Made by a program: the position numbers and the translations under genes. A model generated the notes under the pieces. The model made no database searches. It was not told the DNA's origin and saw nothing but the letters and a program-made list of their open reading frames with translations. This document shows, in pieces, positions 1 to 5,460 of a stretch of 6,474 bases of DNA. Where the stretch lies: the NCBI GenBank assembly GCA_903834675.1, contig CAILKC010000518.1, forward strand, positions 1 through 6,474. Direction: 5' to 3'. The first letter of the stretch is position 1. Every line of letters starts with the position of its first letter. The DNA is from an uncultured Victivallales bacterium (lineage in GTDB: Bacteria > Verrucomicrobiota > Lentisphaeria > Oligosphaerales > JAFGRS01).

Positions 1-666
1 AGGCGGTCTCGGTTCTGCTGGGGAGGGGACCGCCTGAAGGCGGGACTCCTGACCGGTTTCACCCTCCAGCGCCAACTCGCGGCACTCGGCCCGGATGGCC
101 TCGACCTCCGAGCGGGCCAGGGCCAGGTCGCCGCGTTCCAGGGCGCGTTGGGCGAGGGTCTCGCGGGCGCGACGCAGGCCCTTGACCGCGGGCACGTTGC
201 CAGCCCAGAGGGCCAGGGCCTGACGGCAGCCCGAGATCGCCTCGTTGCACTCGCCGTAGACCGCGCTGGCCGGCCCGATGCGGTCCCCCTGGCCGAGAGC
301 CATCTCGGGGGCCAGGTGGGCCGGTGTGCCCGCCGCGTTGGCGGCTTTCTTGAGTCGCTCCGCCTTACCGTCAGCGCTGACGCTGATGGCCAGGCCCCAG
401 TCCATCACCAGCACCTCAGCTTCGATGAGGAACTGATCCCGCAGGCCCTCCCGGTCGGCCAGTTCCGGCCGGATGACCTTGACCGCGATCTGCCGGTCCA
501 CCGAGTTCTGCCGGTCCCGGTAAACCAGGCCCATGCCGCTCTGGCCCAGCAGGTCAAGGAGGACGAAATCGTTGCCGGCAGCACTGAGTTTGCGCGGCAG
601 CGGCGCCTCGACGTACTGCGCCTGGCAGTGCGGACAGCGCACCGGGATAGCATCAGCGTTGGACAT
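1..666 (-). CDS. Ser/Thr protein kinase-like protein, internally deleted, probably inactive; 3' part beyond left edge
   Basis: The frame is open for 222 codons from ATG 666-664 to base 1; an in-frame TAG lies just upstream (687-685) and a GAGG lies 8 nt before the ATG. In order the protein shows: a CPHC half-ribbon (residues 11-14), a glycine-rich loop GQSGMGLVYR (41-50), the ATP-binding Lys in AVKVI (K63), a helix-C Glu in FLIEAEV (about 79-85), then at once the DWGLA metal-binding motif (89-93) and GTPAHLAPEM (112-122), an activation-segment/APE equivalent. In intact Hanks kinases roughly 90-100 residues, including HRDLKPxN, lie between helix C and DFG; here nothing does. A second gap follows GPASAVYG (132-139): the C-lobe is missing and the chain passes directly into an Ala/Leu-rich TPR-like helical tail (about 141-202). 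Loss of the catalytic Asp argues against kinase activity. It could be a pseudogene kept in frame by chance or a shortened pseudokinase. Confidence 0.8.
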   Translation of the reverse strand, partial: MSNADAIPVRCPHCQAQYVEAPLPRKLSAAGNDFVLLDLLGQSGMGLVYRDRQNSVDRQIAVKVIRPELADREGLRDQFLIEAEVLVMDWGLAISVSADGKAERLKKAANAAGTPAHLAPEMALGQGDRIGPASAVYGECNEAISGCRQALALWAGNVPAVKGLRRARETLAQRALERGDLALARSEVEAIRAECRELALEGETGQESRLQAVPSPAEPRPP

Positions 667-1113
667 GGTCTGCGCCTCGCCCCACTATTGACCTTGCCGC
701 TGGGCATGGGCCGGCTCTCCGGGTCGCGCGCCGTGGACTGCAGGTCGCTGGACAGTACCATGCGGCGTACCCATCTGCAACCGTGCAAAAGGGGCACCGG
801 CACGGCGATCCTGTGGTACCCAAACGCGGCGAGGGGGCGGCGCACCATTCCGCCTTCCTTTGCACTCCCATCACACCGGGACTATTCTCTGCGTCGTGAC
901 CTTGAAATAGCAGGTTTCTATCGGCTCCAGCGGGCACCCCGTCGCCGGAGGGCCGTTTCGACGGCGCGAACAACAACTTCGGCCTGGTGAGGCTGGATGA
1001 CGAGCCCCAGGCGCCGCTGCCGGTTGCGACAAGAGGGGGCGGCGCCGGGGGAGCGGGGGTGATCCTGCCGCAGCGGGCGTGGCCCAGGCGGCCTGAGACT
1101 ACGGAGGCCATCG
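667..1113. other. Divergent intergenic region without a convincing gene
   Basis: This 447-base gap lies between the divergent kinase-like and membrane-protein genes. Open frames cross it on both strands, but their predicted products are Arg/Pro/Ser-rich low-complexity sequence typical of frame shadows in GC-rich DNA. A weak sigma-70-like pair on the plus strand, TTGCAC at 860-865 and TATTCT at 883-888 with 17-nt spacing, sits in the only moderately AT-rich stretch and could serve the gene at 1114; it matches consensus at only 3/6 and 4/6 positions. An imperfect hairpin, CCGTCG at 939-944 with CGACGG at 959-964, is also visible. Both divergent promoters presumably lie here, but I cannot place them firmly. 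Confidence 0.4.
1103..1107 (+). promoter_or_regulatory. Shine-Dalgarno GGAGG for the TMTC-like gene
   Basis: GGAGG lies 6 nt before ATG 1114, close to ideal spacing. It favours this start over the in-frame ATG at 1147 (Met12), which has no comparable site. Confidence 0.7.
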
Positions 1114-3021
1114 ATGCAGGTGCTGCAGGCAGACCCGGCCAGCGCGATGTGGGATCGGCGCAAGGACTCGGCCTTGGCCGTACTGGTGGCCCTGGTGGCG
1201 TTTGCGGTGTTTGCGAACTCGCTGCCGAACGGCTTCGTTTACGATGACATCCATGTGATTGAGCAGAATTCGCGCCTGGAGAGCCCGTGGGACCTCAAGA
1301 CCTTCTTCACGACCCCCTATTGGTCCGCGGAAGTAGGCAACGGCGCGGGGTTGTACCGGCCGCTGACCCTATGGCTCTTCGCGCTGCAACGCGCCTTGTT
1401 CGGGGCGGGGCCCTTCGGTATCCACCTCGTCAATGTCGTTGCCAACGCGCTGCTGGGCGGCATGGTGTACGCCCTGCTGTGGCTGCTGGTGGGCAACCGG
1501 GGTTTCGCGCTGTTCTGCGGCCTGCTTTTCGCGATTCATCCGGTACACACGGAGGTGGTGGCGAACGGGGTCGGCCAGGCGGAGATCATCGCCGGACTGT
1601 GTCTGGTTCTCGGGGCGCTATTTCACCTACTGCATCTGCGCCGCACCCTGCCGCGCCCTGACGCGGCCGTCTCGCGAGCCGCCCGGCGGCGCGGCGGTAA
1701 GGACGTGGAGGCCGCGGCTGGACCCGGTCGGCACCCGGACGTGGCGATCGCGGCGGGGTTCTACTTTGTCGGCCTTCTGTGCAAGGAATCGGTCGTGGTG
1801 CTGCCGGGGCTGGTGTTCCTGGCAGAATGGCTGCTGCTCCGCCGCGCTGACCTGCGGGCGACGCTGCGACAATGGCGGTACTACGCCCTCTATGCGCCGC
1901 CCTTGGCGCTCTACCTGATCATGCGGGGCGCCGTGGTGGGCGGCGGTCACCCCGCGGTTCAGGAGGTGATGGCAGGGGCGTCGGCGGCACAGCGCCTGCT
2001 GTATGCTTGGGAAGTCATCTTCCGGTACCTTGGCCAGACGCTGTTGCCGTTGCGTCTGTGTGCGGAGTACTCGGACTACAGTCGGCCGCTCGCCCTGGCG
2101 TGGACCCCGCTGCGGGTCGCCGCGGTGCTGGGGGGGATCGCGGTGGCCGCGGGGGTGTGCCACGGGTTGTACCGGCGCCGCTGGTTCGTACCCCTCTTCG
2201 GCCTGGCCTGGTTCTTCCTCAGCCTTTTGCCGGTGAGCAATCTGCTCTTCCCGGTCGGCACGGTCCGGGCCGACCGGCTGCTCTTCATCCCGTCTCTGGG
2301 GGTCATGCTCTGCCTGGGCTGGCTGCTGGCGGCCCTCTTTCGGCGGCAACGTCAGGCGGCTGCCTTGCTGGGCGCCTGTTTCGTGGGGTTCTATGCTTGG
2401 CGCACGGTCATCCGGAATCCTGACTGGTGCTCGACGGCGAGCCTCTGGTCGGCCACCGTGGCGCTTAACCCCGGCAGTCCCAGCGCCTGGGTTTTCGTGG
2501 GCGATCTCAACCGGGACCGTGGCGACGTCCAGGGGGCTGCAGACGCCTACCGCAGAGCCCTTGAGCTGCGCGAGGGGGCCGGGTTCCCGTACCCCGACGC
2601 ACATAGCCGTTACGCCGGCATGCTGACCAAGCTAGGGCAGAAGCGCGAAGCCGAGCTGCACTACCGGAAGGTGCTCGAACGGGAGCCCCTGCACATGGTC
2701 GCCCTCAACAACCTCGGGGAACTCCTTCTCCAGCGTGGCGCCGCGGGTGAGGCCGTGGAGCTGTTTCAGCGCGCTGCCGACGCCGAACCGGGCAGCTTCA
2801 TCCCCCGGGCCAACCTGGCGCAGGCCGCAGCGGGACTGGGCGACCTGGATCGGGCCTTCGCCGCGGTGCAGCGCGCCATCGACCTGGCGCCGCCGGACAA
2901 GAACCTGCTGGCGTTGCAGGCCGAGATCGTGGCCCGCCGCGATCGTGCCAAGGCAGCCGTCCCCAAGAGCAACTCAGCCAGCCCGGCGCCCCCGGCGCCC
3001 CCGGCGCCCCCGGCGCCCTGA
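1114..3021 (+). CDS. Multi-spanning membrane protein with C-terminal TPRs (GT-C / TMTC-like glycosyltransferase family)
   Basis: The gene encodes 635 residues. The first transmembrane helix is at about 20-36, followed by NGFVYDD (39-45), matching the acidic pair in the first external loop of GT-C enzymes. LYRPLTLW (80-87) and the family-typical HPVHTEVVA (142-150) follow, then CKES (223-226) and about seven further hydrophobic helices up to residue 430, including RADRLLFIPSLG (385-396). NPDWCSTASLW (435-445) leads into four TPRs at about 455-487, 495-525, 528-559 and 562-593. Eukaryotic TMTC proteins are O-mannosyltransferases that use dolichyl-phosphate mannose. Bacterial relatives probably also use polyprenyl-linked sugars in the inner membrane, but donor and acceptor are unknown. 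An Arg-rich loop (about 176-209) probably faces the cytoplasm. The tail after 618 is Ser/Pro/Ala, encoded by a 9-bp repeat. The last TPR is duplicated, inverted, at 4644-4748. The family call is firm; the activity is inferred. Confidence 0.85.
   Translation: MQVLQADPASAMWDRRKDSALAVLVALVAFAVFANSLPNGFVYDDIHVIEQNSRLESPWDLKTFFTTPYWSAEVGNGAGLYRPLTLWLFALQRALFGAGPFGIHLVNVVANALLGGMVYALLWLLVGNRGFALFCGLLFAIHPVHTEVVANGVGQAEIIAGLCLVLGALFHLLHLRRTLPRPDAAVSRAARRRGGKDVEAAAGPGRHPDVAIAAGFYFVGLLCKESVVVLPGLVFLAEWLLLRRADLRATLRQWRYYALYAPPLALYLIMRGAVVGGGHPAVQEVMAGASAAQRLLYAWEVIFRYLGQTLLPLRLCAEYSDYSRPLALAWTPLRVAAVLGGIAVAAGVCHGLYRRRWFVPLFGLAWFFLSLLPVSNLLFPVGTVRADRLLFIPSLGVMLCLGWLLAALFRRQRQAAALLGACFVGFYAWRTVIRNPDWCSTASLWSATVALNPGSPSAWVFVGDLNRDRGDVQGAADAYRRALELREGAGFPYPDAHSRYAGMLTKLGQKREAELHYRKVLEREPLHMVALNNLGELLLQRGAAGEAVELFQRAADAEPGSFIPRANLAQAAAGLGDLDRAFAAVQRAIDLAPPDKNLLALQAEIVARRDRAKAAVPKSNSASPAPPAPPAPPAP
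2863..2967 (+). repeat. 105-bp inverted repeat, copy 1, within the TPR gene
   Basis: This stretch encodes the second helix of TPR4 and the following basic helix. It matches the reverse complement of 4644-4748 at 97 of 105 positions by my manual count, and 31 of 35 encoded residues agree. Similarity ends abruptly on both sides: downstream this copy continues into SNSASPAPPAP, the other into AK-stop. Confidence 0.85.
2985..3018 (+). repeat. 9-bp tandem repeat GGCGCCCCC, 3.8 copies
   Basis: The unit GGCGCCCCC repeats at 2985, 2994 and 3003, with a partial copy at 3012-3018, immediately before the TGA stop of the membrane protein. It encodes a Pro-Ala-Pro tail. The copies are identical, suggesting recent expansion or slippage; since 9 is a multiple of 3, copy-number change would keep the frame. 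Confidence 0.9.
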
Positions 3022-3049
3022 GACGAGCGTCACATCGGTCGGCAGCATG

Positions 3050-3077
3050 GCGTGGGGCAGTATCATCTGCCTGGCGC
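3050..3077. terminator. Possible bidirectional terminator hairpin between convergent genes
   Basis: GCGTGGGGCAG (3050-3060) and CTGCCTGGCGC (3067-3077) can form an 11-bp stem with two G-U pairs and one mismatch around a 6-nt loop. It is the best hairpin in the 93-base gap between the stops at 3021 and 3115. No U-tract follows on either strand, so intrinsic termination is uncertain. Confidence 0.3.
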
Positions 3078-3114
3078 GGAGGTCTTCTTGTCGGCGGCTG
3101 TTTCCTGGACTTGG

Positions 3115-4638
3115 TTACCCGGCTTCGCCAGCCGACACGCGTAGGCTCACTGCCTCAAGGGTGACTCGGGTAGCCTTCGTCATCGCCTCCAGGGAAAGAT
3201 TCAGGTGGATGCGATTGGCGCCCTTTCGCAGCTCGGTCACCGTGTATTCCGGAGAGGATACTCCCTCGGCGTTCGACCGTGGCAGAGGGTTCCCATTCAA
3301 AGCCCAGTGGGCCCCGCTCCCGTCAAAGGGCGCGCGCCAGGTCGTTTTGAGGCGCACGTTCGTCCCGTCTTTCACCGTCTCAGGAACCTCGATCTCAAAG
3401 GTCTCAGCGCTTTCGCCGCCGCCCTCGAAGGCCATAGGAACGGGCCCCTCGTACACTGTGCCGTTCTCGAAAGCCGAATGTTGGGTATCCAGGGCGTAGA
3501 TCTTCGTTTCCTTGGCGAGTTGTTTCAGGTCGGAGCCCCGGCAGATGGTTGAATACTCCTCCGGGATGAAGTGATTGAAGAAGTACAACCCGTCTACCTT
3601 CTGTGTCCACAAGCGCAGGCAGGCGCCGAAAAAAGCCTCCGGCTCAGCCAGGGTGGACGCGCTGCGGCTTAAGCAGGCGAGGACCGGGATGCCCGCCGGA
3701 GCGCAGAGTTCTCTCCAGGGCGAAAACGGCATGGAAAACACCGCGAGCCCGTTCCCGGCCACCAGGAGATCGAGCCAGCCTTCACGGATCCAATGCGCCA
3801 CATCCAAGCCGAGTTCGAGAGCCCGCCGGGGGGAATCGGGTACACGCATACATAGTGAGATGGGACGACCGCGCTTTTCCGCCGTAGCGCGGATGACCGC
3901 GGCGGCCCGACGGACAAAATCATTCATGAGGGGTACATGGCGGCGTTCCTCGCCAACCCTGAAGAAATAGGGCGCACGTAGCCAATCGAGATCAATCCCG
4001 TCGAGGTCGTAACGTTCGCAAGCTTGCTGGATGAGGTCGAGGAAGTAGTCACGCACCTCGCTGCGGGCGTAATCATACGTCGCCCAGGAGAGGAGTTCGC
4101 GGCAATGGGAGCCATGGCGGGCAAGCACGTCCTGAAGCGGATAGGACGTGGACTCGCCCCGGGCCCAGGGAAGGTAGGCACGCTCCCAGGTGTCGTCGTC
4201 AATCCTGGCCTGGAGGCAACCTCGGTGCTTCAACCGGAACGGCTCCCAGTAGGCCGCACCCTGCCAGTGGGGTCCCGAGGTGTGAGCGTCGTTCATGCGG
4301 AGATTGAAGAAGAACTCCTTGCCATGACGATGGGCGAAATCAACCACAGGCAGCAGCGGATCTTCGCCCAAGGCCGTCAGGCGCTCCCGGGGGAAGTCCC
4401 AGACGGGCCAGGTGAACACGCCACAATAGCTGATGACATCCACGGGAGTCTCCGCGATGGCCGAAAGGCGCAGATCGAGGAATTGCCCGATGGATTCAAA
4501 TCGATCCACGACCGGGACCATGCCCCGGGCGGTCCAGATCTGGCCGCATCCGAAGGCGACCGCGCGCAGGTCGTCGCCGTCATCGTTCCAGAGGATGCGG
4601 CGGCGGGGGCTTGAACAGGATAACGCTTTTTCTTTCAT
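3115..4638 (-). CDS. Putative glycoside hydrolase-like TIM-barrel protein (family-10-like, GHL/DUF type) with C-terminal beta domain
   Basis: The gene encodes 507 residues. After a short basic N-terminus comes ILWNDDGDDL (15-24), a first barrel strand with an acidic cluster. FFNLRMND (110-117) and DLDGIDLDWLRAPYFF (211-226) follow; the DGIDLDW signature is what putative glycoside hydrolases of the GHL10 kind carry on a central barrel strand, with acidic side chains at the active-site face. Further likely strands include RPISLCMRVP (258-267), WLDLLVAGNG (288-297), PVLACLSR (318-325) and KVDGLYFFNHF (347-357). Residues about 385-503 are beta-rich and may be a carbohydrate-binding or accessory module. 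No signal peptide or membrane helix is visible at this start, so the product would be cytoplasmic unless the true start or an alternative export route is missed. The ATG overlaps the stop of the upstream 49-codon TPR remnant (ATGA), with only a weak AAAGG 4 nt before it, which points to translational coupling. Substrate is unknown. Confidence 0.75.
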   Translation of the reverse strand: MKEKALSCSSPRRRILWNDDGDDLRAVAFGCGQIWTARGMVPVVDRFESIGQFLDLRLSAIAETPVDVISYCGVFTWPVWDFPRERLTALGEDPLLPVVDFAHRHGKEFFFNLRMNDAHTSGPHWQGAAYWEPFRLKHRGCLQARIDDDTWERAYLPWARGESTSYPLQDVLARHGSHCRELLSWATYDYARSEVRDYFLDLIQQACERYDLDGIDLDWLRAPYFFRVGEERRHVPLMNDFVRRAAAVIRATAEKRGRPISLCMRVPDSPRRALELGLDVAHWIREGWLDLLVAGNGLAVFSMPFSPWRELCAPAGIPVLACLSRSASTLAEPEAFFGACLRLWTQKVDGLYFFNHFIPEEYSTICRGSDLKQLAKETKIYALDTQHSAFENGTVYEGPVPMAFEGGGESAETFEIEVPETVKDGTNVRLKTTWRAPFDGSGAHWALNGNPLPRSNAEGVSSPEYTVTELRKGANRIHLNLSLEAMTKATRVTLEAVSLRVSAGEAG

Positions 4639-4784
4639 TTGGCCTTTGGGACAGCCGCCTTGGCACGGTCGCGGCGGGCCACGATCTCGGTCTGCAACGC
4701 CAGCCGGTTCTTGTCCGGCGGCGCCACGTCGACGGCGCGCTGCACCGCCTGGACACGAGGTGATGTGGCAGGGCTACTCGGCAT
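4635..4784 (-). pseudogene. Remnant of the 3' end of a second TMTC/TPR gene (49 codons)
   Basis: From ATG 4784-4782 the minus strand reads nine unrelated codons, then an in-frame copy of the end of the membrane protein at 1114-3021: VQAVQRAVDVAPPDKN, continuing to AAVPKAK and TGA at 4637-4635. Over 105 bp (4748-4644) the DNA is about 92% identical to 2863-2967. Four of the eight differences are synonymous; the four replacements are I/V, L/V, L/R and A/T. All membrane helices and the first three TPRs are absent, so the original function is lost. The stop overlaps the ATG of the downstream hydrolase gene, as expected if a full-length paralogue once preceded that gene in an operon. It may still be translated as a short coupling ORF; AGGTG lies 7 nt before its ATG. 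Confidence 0.75.
4644..4748 (-). repeat. 105-bp inverted repeat, copy 2, within the TPR-gene remnant
   Basis: Partner of 2863-2967 in opposite orientation. The two copies bracket the end of the membrane-protein gene and the entire hydrolase gene, about 1.7 kb apart. Confidence 0.85.
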
Positions 4785-4843
4785 TGCGGCACACCTGCTT
4801 GGGGTTCTCACTCATTGATGGGTGATGTTGTGACACGTGAGTT

Positions 4844-4857
4844 ATGGGTAATGGGTA
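4844..4857 (+). repeat. Tandem duplicate ATGGGTA
   Basis: ATGGGTA occurs twice in a row (4844-4850, 4851-4857). It sits in a wider stretch of related words such as TTGATGGGTGATG, a simple-sequence tract directly outside the inverted-repeat element. Confidence 0.6.
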
Positions 4858-4868
4858 AGGATAGGGCT

Positions 4869-5040
4869 AGGGCCATTCGATTCTACTACACTCGACTCTT
4901 TCACCACAGAGGACACAGGGGTCACAGAGGGTGGCAATAGAGGATGGATCATATACACATAACTTGTTCTTCTCCAGCGCGTTGTTCTCTGTGCTCTCGG
5001 TGTTATCTGTGGTTGACAGAATAGAGAATCGAATGGCCCT
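4869..5040. repeat. Interspersed inverted-repeat element (MITE- or REPIN-like) with CACAGAGGA arms
   Basis: The ends are perfect 16-bp inverted repeats: AGGGCCATTCGATTCT at 4869-4884 and its complement at 5025-5040. Inside, CCACAGAGGACACAGGGGTC (from 4904) faces a diverged complement ending TCTGTGG (5006-5012), about 20 of 27 positions pairing, with a quasi-9-bp periodicity CACAGAGGA/CACAGGGGT/CACAGAGGG. The centre, about 4932-4975, is unpaired and relatively AT-rich (GATCATATACACATAAC). TGGGTAAGG flanks it directly at 4852-4860 and 5042-5050, resembling a target duplication, although the left copy is separated from the repeat end by 8 bases. It encodes no protein. Similar CACAGAGGA repeats recur in many environmental bacterial genomes from memory; the mobilising enzyme is unknown to me. 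Confidence 0.75.
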
Positions 5041-5098
5041 GTGGGTAAGGCTAGCCTTGGTCAAGAGGCGCAAACGCCTTGTTTCGAAGCCTGTAGGG

Positions 5099-5139
5099 GG
5101 CCCCATTCGCGAGGCGCGTCCGCGGTTCGTGAATAGGCC
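5099..5139. repeat. REP-like imperfect palindrome
   Basis: GGCCCCATTCGCGA (5099-5112) pairs with TTCGTGAATAGGCC (5126-5139) at 10 of 14 positions as Watson-Crick pairs, with further G-U pairs. The 13-base loop is GC-rich and partly self-complementary. It is preceded by CTGTAGGGG, a word common in extragenic palindromic families. It lies about 60 bp from the larger element and shares the CCATTCG core with its ends. Confidence 0.5.
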
Positions 5140-5448
5140 AGGGCTAGCGCTCCCCAGGCGTATTACGCTATTGCCGCAACCGGTCATCCGCCACCTGCGA
5201 CAGTGCAGGCGCAGGGCTGTTTTAAGAAAGCGGTGTCAGCGTCGGGACCGAGCCCGCTGTCGGCGGGTCCGCCGCACGCCTCTGATGCCGTCCACGTTCG
5301 CGGCTGTGGACGACGGACGCCTGGATGGCGGCAGAGCGCCAGTGCCAGCCCTGCCAGGCCGCGCCATACCCGGGAAATTAACCTCTTGATGTGTTCGCTA
5401 AGGCAGGCAGATTAGGAGGCTGTGTGATCGTATGCACCGTGCCAATTC

Positions 5449-5453
5449 AGGAG
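5449..5453 (+). promoter_or_regulatory. Shine-Dalgarno AGGAG for the exported GH-like gene
   Basis: AGGAG lies 7 nt before ATG 5461. An in-frame TGA at 5425-5427 and the absence of any in-frame start between it and 5461 fix this as the first usable start. Confidence 0.75.
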
Positions 5454-5460
5454 ATCTGCC

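Larger units (their letters stand above)
4785..5460. other. Repeat-rich intergenic region, no convincing gene
   Basis: This 676-base gap lies between the divergent hydrolase/remnant unit and the exported GH-like gene. It holds degenerate TGATGGGT-type short repeats (about 4811-4862), the inverted-repeat element at 4869-5040, a perfect palindrome AAGGCTAGCCTT (5047-5058), the REP-like palindrome at 5099-5139 and a hairpin with a perfect 7-bp stem (CGTCCAC 5289-5295, GTGGACG 5306-5312). From about 5140 to 5400 I see only GC-rich sequence with shadow frames. An isolated AGGAGG (5414-5419) precedes GTG/ATG triplets that lead only into short or overlapping frames. A promoter for the gene at 5461 is probably within 5370-5445, the most AT-rich part near the gene, but no good sigma-70 pair is visible. 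Confidence 0.5.

Noticed and set aside
860..888. Sigma-70-like TTGCAC-17-TATTCT pair upstream of the membrane-protein gene
   Set aside because: Only 7 of 12 consensus bases match, and it would leave a leader of about 225 nt; too weak to list as a promoter.
148..990. 280-codon plus-strand frame over the kinase gene and the divergent gap
   Set aside because: It is antisense to recognisable kinase motifs over most of its length and shows no family resemblance of its own.
653..1111. Minus-strand frame in the divergent gap containing CRCPFCTVADGYAAWYCPATC-like cysteines
   Set aside because: The spacing (CPFC then CPATC) does not fit a standard zinc ribbon, and the surrounding sequence is compositionally random; a decayed ribbon cannot be excluded.
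1627..2604. Long minus-strand open frame (325 codons) opposite the membrane-protein gene
   Set aside because: It lies antisense to a clearly coding gene; its product is Arg/Pro/Gln/His-rich without recognisable motifs, as expected from the antisense of GC-rich codons.
4904..4931. CRISPR-like periodicity of CACAGAGGA words
   Set aside because: The units are contiguous 9-mers without spacers and form arms of an inverted repeat, so this is not a CRISPR array.
4931..5389. 152-codon plus-strand frame through the inverted-repeat element
   Set aside because: Its N-terminal part is the translation of the CTCTGTG repeat arm (SVLSVLSVV-type), a familiar spurious ORF; the rest is Arg-rich shadow sequence.
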